From the NCBI GenBank assembly GCA_903643055.1, contig CAHJWV010000416.1, forward strand, positions 1 through 5,399: a stretch of 5,399 bases of DNA, in the 5' to 3' direction. Made by a program: the position numbers and the translations under genes. How positions within the stretch are numbered: the stretch's first letter is position 1; the number at the start of each line of letters is the position of its first letter. Shown in pieces: positions 1 through 5,399 of the stretch. The notes below the pieces were generated by a model. It did no database searches. It had not been told where the DNA came from and saw only the letters and a list, made by a program, of their open reading frames with translations. The stretch comes from Burkholderiales bacterium. GTDB taxonomy: Bacteria > Pseudomonadota > Gammaproteobacteria > Burkholderiales > Burkholderiaceae.

Positions 1-1212
1 CTGCGCCGATTCGACCAGCCGCACGATGCGCGCCAGCGTCGACTCCGCTCCCAGCGCGGTCGTGCGCAGCACCAGCAAGCCTTCGCCATTGACCGCTCCG
101 CCGGTGGCTGCGCTGCCTGGCGTTTTATCTACCGGCAGGCTCTCGCCGGTGATCAGCGATTCATCGACCTGGCTGTGGCCTTCGACCACCACGCCATCGA
201 CCGGCAGCCGCTCGCCGGGCAGCACGACGACCAGATCGCCGATGCGCAACTCGGCGATTGGCAGCTCGCTGTCGACGCCGCTGCGCCGCACGCGGGCGGT
301 CTCGGGCCGCAAGGCATTCAGTGCGCGGATCGCATCGGTGGTCTGCCGCTTCGCGCGGGCTTCCATCCATTTGCCCAGCAGCACCAGTGTGATGACCAGC
401 GCCGAAGTTTCGAAATCCAGGTGCGCGCCGTGGCCGGGGGAGCCGGCGCTTTGATACAGGCGGTACAAGCTCAAGCCATAAGCGGCGCTGGTGCCAAGCG
501 CGACCAGCAAGTCCATGTTGCCGGTGCGAGCCTTCAGCGCGCGCCAGGCCGCGCGATAGAAACGCGCGCCGAAGATGAACTGAACTGGCGTGGCCAACAG
601 TAATTGCAGCCAGCCTGGCAGCGCCAGGTCGAGCCCCAAGGGCATGCCCCACATCGGCAGCACCAACGGTGCCGAGAGCAAGGCGGCCAGCAGCACGCGT
701 CTGCCGTCGCCAAGCGGGCGTTGGGCGGTTGCGCTCACGGTTGCTTGCGCGGCCTCCGGCCGAACGGCATAACCCGCTTCTTCGATGGCGCGGGTCAGCC
801 GAGCGGCGTCAACGTCTTTGCTACTGAAGCTCACCTGCGCACGCTCGGTGGCCAGGTTGACCTCGGCCGACAGCACGCCGGGCACGCGCCGCAGTGCCTT
901 TTCGACGCGGGCCGAGCAACTGGCACAGCTCATGCCGTCGATCGGCAGCGACAGCGTTTGCGATGGCACGCGGTAGCCGGCTTGTTCGATCACGCTGCGC
1001 AGGCCATCGAGCGTCACCGAGCCGTCATGCGCGACGCTGGCGGCCTCAGTGGCGAGATTGACGCTGACCCCCGAGACGCCCAAGACCGCGCTTAAAGCCC
1101 GCTCGACGCGCATGGCACACGACGCGCAACTCATGCCCTCGATCGGGATCGTCCAGCGGGCAGTCGGCTTCAATTCATCGGCAGGAAGGGGCAGCGTGAC
1201 GGTGGTGTTCAT
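1..1212 (-). CDS. copA: Cu(I)-translocating P1B-type ATPase CopA, N-terminal part (runs off left edge)
   Basis: Inner-membrane pump that would use ATP to export Cu(I) from the cytosol. The visible 404 residues are open to the window edge with no stop. Two heavy-metal-associated domains come first, each with the Cu(I)-binding motif GMSCASC (residues 26-32 and 93-99). Hydrophobic segments at about 173-190, 200-220, 233-256 and 267-285 match the first four membrane helices, including the typical [15 protein letters not shown] stretch (231-245). The actuator domain follows, with the TGES dephosphorylation loop at 355-358. The CPC membrane motif, DKTGT phosphorylation site and ATP-binding domain would lie beyond position 1. 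The ATG at 1212 was chosen because MNTTVTLP leads directly into the first HMA domain; an in-frame ATG at 1263 would add 17 basic residues. Neither has a strong ribosome-binding site. The two CxxC motifs make copper (or silver) far more likely than zinc or cadmium. Family call is very secure. Confidence 0.96.
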   Translation of the reverse strand, partial: MNTTVTLPLPADELKPTARWTIPIEGMSCASCAMRVERALSAVLGVSGVSVNLATEAASVAHDGSVTLDGLRSVIEQAGYRVPSQTLSLPIDGMSCASCSARVEKALRRVPGVLSAEVNLATERAQVSFSSKDVDAARLTRAIEEAGYAVRPEAAQATVSATAQRPLGDGRRVLLAALLSAPLVLPMWGMPLGLDLALPGWLQLLLATPVQFIFGARFYRAAWRALKARTGNMDLLVALGTSAAYGLSLYRLYQSAGSPGHGAHLDFETSALVITLVLLGKWMEARAKRQTTDAIRALNALRPETARVRRSGVDSELPIAELRIGDLVVVLPGERLPVDGVVVEGHSQVDESLITGESLPVDKTPGSAATGGAVNGEGLLVLRTTALGAESTLARIVRLVESAQ

Positions 1213-1296
1213 CGGCGGGGAAGGTTTCAGCGGCAGGCTGCGGCGTGTTCGCCGCGCCTTCATGCGCAAGCGTCCGATGGTGGCAGAGTCGAGCCT

Positions 1297-1313
1297 CCCC
1301 GGCGTGGCCGGGG
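1297..1313. repeat. Perfect inverted repeat (7-bp GC stem, 3-nt loop) upstream of copA
   Basis: CCCCGGC, three bases, then GCCGGGG forms a very stable short hairpin on either strand. It lies between the csp stop and the copA start. No run of T follows on the minus strand, so it is not a classical intrinsic terminator. It could slow or partly stop read-through from csp, or structure the copA leader. The pairing is seen directly; any role is inference. Confidence 0.4.
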
Positions 1314-1330
1314 TCTTGTCGGGATGGGCG

Positions 1331-1359
1331 GGTTAAGTGCAGGTGAAGTAAGGGTGAAG
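1331..1359 (-). promoter_or_regulatory. Three phased direct repeats upstream of copA, possible response-regulator or activator site
   Basis: On the minus strand the 7-mers CTTCACC (1359-1353), CTTCACC (1348-1342) and CTTAACC (1337-1331) occur with an exact 11-base period, about one helical turn, so all face the same side of the DNA. OmpR/PhoB-type response regulators typically bind direct repeats at this spacing, and copper two-component regulators (CopR/CusR) belong to that family. The array lies after the csp stop codon and about 120 bases upstream of the copA start, where an independent copA promoter would be expected. I saw no convincing CueR-type dyad. The repeat is visible; the regulator is not. 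Confidence 0.35.
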
Positions 1360-1378
1360 TGAAGTCTGCTGGCGGGCG

Positions 1379-1768
1379 TCAATACCGACTGACGAAAGAG
1401 GGCGTGTTCAAGCTCAGCGAAGCCATCTTGCGGCATTCGGTGGCACAAGCTCGGCAGCTGCGGGCGCAGGCGCGACAGTGGTCCATCTCGTGGCGGCTGC
1501 ATTCGTCACCGCAAGTCGCGCAGGCATCGGCGCACAGGCCGCAGATGGCCTGCACCAGTTCGCTGTTGCGCACCATCGCGGCGGCGGCCATCTGACACAG
1601 TGCGGCGCAGCCGATGGCAAGCCCAATGCAGCGCGCCATCATTTTCGGATCGGGTTCACGCAGGCAGGCCGAGGCGCAGTGGCTGCAGGCCACCGCGCAG
1701 TCGTTGCAAGCCTTGATGCAGTTGTCAAACGCATTCGGGTCATGGCATCTCCTTCTCCGGCCGTTCAT
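1379..1768 (-). CDS. Four-helix-bundle copper-storage protein (Csp3-like, DUF326 family), probable frameshift at start
   Basis: Small cytosolic Cu(I)-storage protein. The bundle holds 19 cysteines, mostly spaced CxxxC or CxxC along helices (FDNCIKACNDCAVACSHC near the start, then CGLCADACATCGDEC and CRACARSCRACATEC), plus the family hallmarks PKMMARCI and HEMDHC. In characterised Csp proteins such cysteines line the core of a four-helix bundle and bind many Cu(I) ions. There is no signal peptide, as in Csp3 rather than the exported Csp1. The in-frame ATG used here (1768) gives 129 residues starting MNGRRRRCHD, has no ribosome-binding site and adds residues atypical for the family. A good site and ATG at 1743 are one frame off: a single extra C in the CCC run at 1737-1739 would give a natural MTPNAFDNC start and 121 residues. 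A frame open back to 1972 yields only arginine-rich low-complexity residues. Family call is secure; the true 5' end is not. Confidence 0.88.
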   Translation of the reverse strand: MNGRRRRCHDPNAFDNCIKACNDCAVACSHCASACLREPDPKMMARCIGLAIGCAALCQMAAAAMVRNSELVQAICGLCADACATCGDECSRHEMDHCRACARSCRACATECRKMASLSLNTPSFVSRY

Positions 1769-1958
1769 CGCAGCGGCGGTCGGCTGCGATCGGGCTTGAT
1801 CTTGCCGAGGTCGCCGCCACGATGCACGCCATACCCCTGCGCGTTGCCACGGCACCTGGCCTGCGGGCCTGTGCTTGTGCCGGCGCGCGGAACGCCGCAT
1901 CGCGAGCCCACGCCGCCTTCGCGCCAAGGTCATGCAGCCGTGGCAGCCAGTGCTGAAC
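1744..1958. other. Gap between oxidase and csp with no convincing gene
   Basis: These 215 bases are as GC-rich as the genes around them, but no frame has a start codon with a ribosome-binding site and a recognisable product. Two minus-strand stretches look faintly protein-like in different frames: one directly after the oxidase stop (HDLGAKAAWARDAAF) and one ending with a TGA at 1765 (GGDLGKIKPDRSR), just ahead of the csp ribosome-binding site. They could be a decayed or frameshifted small gene, or chance. I saw no terminator with a T-run. Confidence 0.3.
1749..1755 (-). promoter_or_regulatory. Ribosome-binding site of csp, paired with an out-of-frame ATG
   Basis: GAAGGAG on the minus strand lies five bases ahead of an ATG at 1743-1741. 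It is among the best Shine-Dalgarno matches in the window, yet that ATG reads MTRMRLTTASR and soon stops, one frame away from the copper-storage protein. A second ATG at 1748 starts a two-codon frame (ATG CCA TGA). The mismatch is the main evidence for a one-base error or mutation at 1737-1739. Confidence 0.6.
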
Positions 1959-3377
1959 TCAATGCCCCGCATGCGCGCCGGGCTTGCGCACCTGCACTTC
2001 GATCTGCGGCCTTGTGTCGCTGGGGGCCGCGGTCGGCTTGTTGACCTCCGCCGGCGTGTCTGATGCCCCGCGCAGCGGTTCGGCCAGCGCGCCGGTCCAC
2101 TCGTAAGCCTGCGTGCCGGGCGGGTGCGTGTACCAGCCGGGGTCGCTGTAGTCGTCGGGCTTCTGCTGCTTGCGCACCTTCAGCGTCGTGAACATGCCGC
2201 CCATGTCGAGCGGGCCGAACGGGCCGTCGCCGCCCATCATTGGCGCGGTGTTGTCGGGCAGCGGCATCGCCATCTCCGACATGTCGCCCATGCCGTGCTC
2301 GCCCATTGCCATGTAGCCGGGGATCAGCCGGTTGATCTGCTGCGCGATGCCTCGGGTATCGACGCCGATCATCGTCGGCAGGTTGTGCCCCATCGCATTC
2401 ATCGTGTGGTGGCTCTTGTGGCAATGAAAGGCCCAATCGCCTTCGGCATCGGCAATGAACTCGATCTGGCGCATCTGGCCGACTGCCAGATCGGTCGTCA
2501 CCTCCGGCCAGCGCGCCGATCGGGGCAGCGGGCCGCCGTCGGTGCCGGTCACGACGAACTCATGGCCATGCAGATGCATCGGGTGGTTGGTCATCGTCAG
2601 GTTGCCGAACCGGATGCGCACCTTGTCGCCGTGGCGCACGTTCAACGAATCGATGCCGGGGAAGATGCGGCTGTTCCACGACCACAGGTTGAAGTCGAGC
2701 ATCGTCATGATCTTCGGCGTCGCCGCGCCGGGCTCGATGTCGTAGGCATTGAGCAGGAACACGAAGTCGCGGTCCACGGTGTCGATCAACGGATGGCGCT
2801 GCTTCGGGTGCGTGACCCAGAAGCCCATCATGCCCATCGCCATCTGCGTCATTTCATCGGCATGCGGGTGGTACATGAAGGTGCCGGGGCGTCGCGCGAC
2901 GAACTCGTAGACGAAGGTCTTGCCGGGCTCGATCGGTGGCTGGGTCAGCCCGGCGATGCCGTCCATGCCATTGGGCAGACGCTGGCCATGCCAGTGCATC
3001 GTGGTGCGCTCAGGCAGGCGGTTCGTGACGAACAGGCGCACGCGGTCGCCTTCAACCACTTCGATCGTCGGGCCCGGCGACTGGCCGTTGTAGCCCCACA
3101 GATGGGCCTTGAAGCCGGGCGCCATTTCGCGCACCACCGGCTCGGCGACGAGGTGGAATTCCTTGACGCCGTGGTTCATGCGCCAGGGCAGCGTCCAGCC
3201 GTTCAGCGTCACCACCGGGCGATAAGGGTGGCCCGTCTCGGGCCACAGCGGGGGCAGGGTGTCGGGCCCGGTTTGCAGCACCGGCTCGGGCAAGGCAGCC
3301 AGCGCGACCCGGCTGACGGCGGTGGCGGCCAGCGTGGCGCTGCCGAAAAGAAAGTGGCGTCGATGGCGGGGGTTCAT
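1959..3377 (-). CDS. Tat-exported two-domain multicopper oxidase (laccase/cuprous oxidase type)
   Basis: Periplasmic oxidase that would reduce O2 to water while oxidising Cu(I) or other substrates. The 472 residues begin with a twin-arginine signal (RRHFLFG, residues 6-12, then an Ala-rich stretch to about 28), as expected for a protein folded with copper before export. All copper ligands are present: HWHG (His128, His130), HPH (170, 172), HPMHLHG (265, 268, 270) and HCHKSHH (His318, Cys319, His320, His324) with Met329 as the axial type-1 ligand. The roughly 190 residues between first and last ligand clusters fit a two-domain small laccase rather than three-domain CueO/PcoA. About 140 residues follow the last ligand, including a Met-rich stretch (355-396) likely to bind Cu(I). 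The start at 3377 was chosen because it precedes the Tat motif; the frame is open to 3509, but that extension is repeat-encoded Thr-Asp. No clear ribosome-binding site. It lies 98 bases after the TolC homologue, probably in the same operon. Confidence 0.95.
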   Translation of the reverse strand: MNPRHRRHFLFGSATLAATAVSRVALAALPEPVLQTGPDTLPPLWPETGHPYRPVVTLNGWTLPWRMNHGVKEFHLVAEPVVREMAPGFKAHLWGYNGQSPGPTIEVVEGDRVRLFVTNRLPERTTMHWHGQRLPNGMDGIAGLTQPPIEPGKTFVYEFVARRPGTFMYHPHADEMTQMAMGMMGFWVTHPKQRHPLIDTVDRDFVFLLNAYDIEPGAATPKIMTMLDFNLWSWNSRIFPGIDSLNVRHGDKVRIRFGNLTMTNHPMHLHGHEFVVTGTDGGPLPRSARWPEVTTDLAVGQMRQIEFIADAEGDWAFHCHKSHHTMNAMGHNLPTMIGVDTRGIAQQINRLIPGYMAMGEHGMGDMSEMAMPLPDNTAPMMGGDGPFGPLDMGGMFTTLKVRKQQKPDDYSDPGWYTHPPGTQAYEWTGALAEPLRGASDTPAEVNKPTAAPSDTRPQIEVQVRKPGAHAGH

Positions 3378-3386
3378 GGTTGGGGC

Positions 3387-3456
3387 TCGGTAGTCGGTAA
3401 TCGCTAATCGAAGGTCGGTATCGGTATCGGTATCGGTATCGGTATCGGTATCGGTA
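3387..3456. repeat. TCGGTA hexamer microsatellite just upstream of the oxidase start
   Basis: Seven perfect head-to-tail copies of TCGGTA fill 3415-3456. Toward the oxidase the array degenerates into units spaced by one extra base: TCGGTA at 3387 and 3394, then TCGCTA at 3401. It occupies most of the gap between the TolC stop and the oxidase ATG and ends 10 bases before that ATG. On the coding strand the unit reads TACCGA. Unit length is a multiple of three, so in the upstream-open frame it encodes Thr-Asp repeats and copy-number change would not shift frame. Such arrays vary by replication slippage and could alter the mRNA leader of the oxidase. Confidence 0.95.
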
Positions 3457-3475
3457 GATGGGCGGCTAATTGGGT

Positions 3476-4924
3476 TCAGCGGGCGCTGGTTTCCTCGGCG
3501 CCCGTCCATGCGCCGCCGATGGCGGGCGGGCCGATCAGCGCGGCTTGCAGCTGTGCATCGGCGAGCCAGAAATCGCGCTGCGCATCGATGGCCTGCATCA
3601 CGCTCGTCGCCTGCTCGCGCGCATCGGCGATCAACTCGAACACGCTGATCAGCATGCCGTTGTAGCGAAGCAGGTTCTCGTCGGCGATGGTTTTGCGCAG
3701 CGGCACGATCTCGTCACGGTAGTGGCGCGCGAGCTCATAAGCGCTCAGATACGCGCCATGCCGTTCGCGCAATTGCGATCCGGCTTCCAGCGCCAGCTGC
3801 GCGCTGCGTTGCACGGCGGCCTGGTAACGCGCATCGGCTTGCGTGCGGCTGGCATCGCCGCCATCGAACACCGGCAAGGGCAGCGACAGCTCGAATCCCT
3901 TTTGCGGCGCCTGGCCGGTTTCGCTGTGCCGGGCGATACCGACCGTCGCGCCATCGATCACGCTGCCAACGCGGTTCAGCCCTTGCTCATGCGCGATGAA
4001 TTCGAGTTGCGCGCGGGCGATGCGCCAGTCCAGGCGTTGCTCGATCGCTTCTTCGGTCAGCGTCGCGGCATCGCGCGGCGCGCCCGGCAAGTCAGGCAGG
4101 CGATCCGGCAAGGTCAGCGCACGGGCCTGCGCGGCGCTCAGGCCCAGCGCCCGCACCAGCGCTTCATGTTGGCTCAGTTGGGCTTGCTGCGCCCGCGCCA
4201 GCTGAACCATCGCTTGCGCCGAAAACTCCTGTTCACGCGCGCGTTGCAGGCGGCTGAAATTGCCGACCGCCTGCATGCGGCGCGCCAGCTCGGCGCCGGC
4301 CTCGGCCGCGCTTTTGACTTGCTCTGCATAGCGCAGCGCTTGTTGTGCGGCGACCGCCTGCACCCAGGCCTGGCGGGCTTGCAGTGCCGCGTTCATCACC
4401 TGGCCTGACAACTGCAGCCGGGTGGTTTGCTGTTGATGGTCGGCCCAACGCCAACGCGATGGCAGCATCAGCAGATCGAGCACCGACAGGCTCAGCACGC
4501 GGCCGAATTCGCGCTCCGGCCCGCCCGCGCTGTCACGCACCAGGCGCTCGAATGAGAACACCGGGTTCGGCAAACGAAGCGATTGGCTGTGCGCCGCCGA
4601 TTGCGCTGCGCTCTCGTACAGCAGCGCCTGCAAGGCCGGGCTGTAAGCCAGCGCGATGCGCACTGCATCGTCGGCCTGCAGCGGCTTCGCAAGCAGCTCA
4701 TCGACCCGCGCTTGCGCTTGCTGGCGAGCGCTGTCGCTGTCAAGCCATTGCAGTTCGGCACCGAGTTGCTCGCGGCTGATGGCCTGAGCCGCACGAAAGT
4801 TCGCATCGATCGCGGGCTGAGCGCAGCCGCTGAGGGCCAGCGCGATGCCGATGCCGGCGGCAGCTGCCACTCTGCCCGCGGTTGTGACGGGCCAAGCCAC
4901 TGCGGCCTGGAATGGTTTGAACAT
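3476..4924 (-). CDS. TolC/CusC-family outer-membrane efflux lipoprotein
   Basis: Outer-membrane channel component of a metal efflux system; such proteins trimerise into a barrel with a periplasmic alpha-helical tunnel. The 482 residues start with a lipoprotein signal: a hydrophobic stretch at about 19-31, then lipobox LSGC with the lipidated cysteine at 34. The body shows the duplicated outer-membrane-efflux repeat, with halves at about 85-265 and 290-465, rich in Ala, Gln, Arg and Glu heptads as in coiled-coil tunnel helices. Typical family segments are ALAYSPALQALLYE, RLPNPVFSFE (118-127), LPLPVFDGGDASR (348-360) and YNGMLISVFELIADAREQ (421-438). The start at 4924 is supported by GAGGA five bases upstream and by placement of the signal; an in-frame ATG at 4981 would add 19 residues ahead of it. 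Pairing with an oxidase points to copper. No RND or adaptor gene is in view, so the pump it serves is unknown. Confidence 0.94.
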   Translation of the reverse strand: MFKPFQAAVAWPVTTAGRVAAAAGIGIALALSGCAQPAIDANFRAAQAISREQLGAELQWLDSDSARQQAQARVDELLAKPLQADDAVRIALAYSPALQALLYESAAQSAAHSQSLRLPNPVFSFERLVRDSAGGPEREFGRVLSLSVLDLLMLPSRWRWADHQQQTTRLQLSGQVMNAALQARQAWVQAVAAQQALRYAEQVKSAAEAGAELARRMQAVGNFSRLQRAREQEFSAQAMVQLARAQQAQLSQHEALVRALGLSAAQARALTLPDRLPDLPGAPRDAATLTEEAIEQRLDWRIARAQLEFIAHEQGLNRVGSVIDGATVGIARHSETGQAPQKGFELSLPLPVFDGGDASRTQADARYQAAVQRSAQLALEAGSQLRERHGAYLSAYELARHYRDEIVPLRKTIADENLLRYNGMLISVFELIADAREQATSVMQAIDAQRDFWLADAQLQAALIGPPAIGGAWTGAEETSAR

Positions 4925-4929
4925 GAAAT

Positions 4930-4934
4930 TCCTC
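4930..4934 (-). promoter_or_regulatory. Ribosome-binding site fixing the TolC-homologue start
   Basis: GAGGA on the minus strand, with a five-base spacer to the ATG at 4924, supports this start over the upstream ATG at 4981. It overlaps an eight-base palindrome, CTCGCGAG (4932-4939), which could fold or bind a protein, though nothing else supports that. Confidence 0.6.
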
Positions 4935-5176
4935 GCGAGTCTTAAAAACGAATCTGAAAGCGATCTTGAAACGCAGCTCAACGCGTGCTTTCGGCGAGTG
5001 ATGCCGCGCGCCCTACAGCTAAGCGACAGAACAGAACGGGGTGTGCTGAGATGGCTTGCCGAAAGCCAGATCAGGCCGGCTCACAACGCTTTGGCCCGTG
5101 CAGCGACAGGCAAGGGATCGCGCGGCCGCAGGCGTGCGCCGATGCAGCGCCGCGACCGTTGACAGGCCAGCACCCT
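4935..5176. other. Leader/intergenic region upstream of the TolC homologue
   Basis: No convincing gene on either strand. The segment nearest the TolC homologue (about 4940-4975) is clearly more AT-rich than its surroundings, as expected for a promoter and leader. I could not assign a confident -35/-10 pair; a minus-strand TTTCAA (4971-4966) followed 17 bases later by TTTTTA is the nearest, weak, candidate. Two imperfect TTTCA repeats occur at 4971 and 4959. Confidence 0.3.
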
Positions 5177-5192
5177 GCGCTCGAACGAGCGC
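5177..5192. terminator. Short perfect hairpin right after the upstream gene's stop
   Basis: GCGCTCG, two bases, then CGAGCGC begins one base past the stop codon of the 5194-5399 gene. Stem stability and position suggest a transcription terminator or 3'-end stabiliser, but the minus strand continues with purine-rich sequence and no T-run, so intrinsic termination would be weak. Confidence 0.35.
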
Positions 5193-5193
5193 G

Positions 5194-5399
5194 TCAGGCG
5201 AGCTTGCGTCGAGGCGGGCGCTCGGGGCCGTCGGTCAGGAAAACGACCAAGCTGGTCGGCGCGTTTGCAGAGACGCGCTCGGATGACATCGCCGCGTTAA
5301 AGCGCGGCAGGGTCATCGGCAAGGCCAAGCCCGTGCAGCAAGCCGCGCAAGCGCTGCATTTGGATTTGCCGAGATGCCCGGGGGCATCCAGGCCTTTCG
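5194..5399 (-). CDS. Unrecognised Cys-cluster protein, C-terminal part (runs off right edge)
   Basis: The last 67 residues of a protein whose start lies beyond the window; stop TGA at 5194-5196. The visible part begins KGLDAPGHLG, then has a compact cysteine cluster, KCSACAACC (Cys14, 17, 20 and 21 of the visible part), next to the hydrophobic stretch TGLALP, and ends with VVFLTDGPERPPRRKLA. Third codon positions are strongly G/C, as in a real gene. The ending resembles small, uncharacterised, probably periplasmic or membrane-anchored proteins that I recall near metal-efflux genes in Burkholderiales; this is memory, not a search. The CxxCxxCC cluster could bind a soft metal such as Cu(I), by inference only. 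It lies upstream of the TolC homologue on the same strand, separated by about 270 bases and a hairpin, so it may be a separate unit. No function is assigned. Confidence 0.7.
   Translation of the reverse strand, partial: KGLDAPGHLGKSKCSACAACCTGLALPMTLPRFNAAMSSERVSANAPTSLVVFLTDGPERPPRRKLA

Noticed and set aside
1216..1226. GGGGAAGGTTT resembling half of a CueR/MerR-type operator near the copA start
   Set aside because: No matching second half or properly spaced -35/-10 pair was found, and it lies in the immediate leader of the chosen start.
2124..3407. Long plus-strand open frame (427 residues) opposite the oxidase
   Set aside because: It is the antisense of the oxidase; its His/Val/Arg-rich composition mirrors the GC-rich codons of the true gene and shows no family motif.
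1959..3509. Longer oxidase starting at the ATG at 3509
   Set aside because: The extra 44 residues are mostly Thr-Asp encoded by the microsatellite, overlap the TolC 3' end, and would push the Tat motif away from the N-terminus.
3470..4408. Plus-strand open frame (312 residues) opposite the TolC homologue
   Set aside because: Antisense shadow of a high-GC gene; the minus-strand product has a lipobox, family motifs and a ribosome-binding site.
4923..5162. Plus-strand frame starting MKFLASLKNESESDLETQ, divergent from the TolC homologue
   Set aside because: Its ATG shares the CATG with the TolC start, it would cover that gene's whole leader, its early codons lack the G/C third-position bias of real genes here, and the product soon becomes arginine-rich with no recognisable family.
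5290..5308. GCCGCG...CGCGGC inverted repeat with a TTAAAG loop
   Set aside because: It lies inside the coding part of the Cys-cluster protein and is explained by GC-rich codons; no T-run follows.

Overview
The window reads as part of a copper-handling (copper resistance) locus from a high-GC bacterium. Strong G/C preference at third codon positions and the style of the proteins (two-HMA CopA, Csp-type four-helix copper protein, multicopper oxidase next to a lipoprotein TolC homologue) fit a betaproteobacterium, most likely Burkholderiales. That placement is an inference from sequence character, not a database match. No mobile element, RNA gene or CRISPR array was recognised.

All genes lie on the minus strand, so transcription runs from high to low coordinates. 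In that order: (1) the 3' end of an unrecognised small protein with a CxxCxxCC cluster (5194-5399, cut by the right edge), followed at once by a short perfect hairpin; (2) a 269-base gap carrying the leader of the next gene; (3) a TolC/CusC-like outer-membrane lipoprotein (3476-4924); (4) a 98-base gap dominated by a hexamer microsatellite; (5) a Tat-exported two-domain multicopper oxidase with a methionine-rich tail (1959-3377); (6) a 215-base gap with no convincing gene; (7) a cytosolic Csp3-like copper-storage protein (1379 to about 1743/1768) whose ribosome-binding site and ATG are out of frame with its body; (8) a 166-base gap with an 11-bp-periodic triple repeat and a hairpin; (9) the N-terminal 404 residues of a Cu(I) P1B-type ATPase, CopA (1-1212, cut by the left edge).

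Together the genes cover several steps of copper defence. Csp3 would buffer Cu(I) in the cytosol through many cysteines. CopA would pump Cu(I) across the inner membrane. The multicopper oxidase would oxidise Cu(I) to Cu(II) in the periplasm. The TolC homologue would give an outer-membrane exit, although no RND pump or membrane-fusion partner is in view. The points most worth a second look are the apparent one-base frameshift at the csp start, the TCGGTA repeat just ahead of the oxidase start, the oxidase's two-domain layout with a long Met-rich tail, and the phased repeats upstream of copA.
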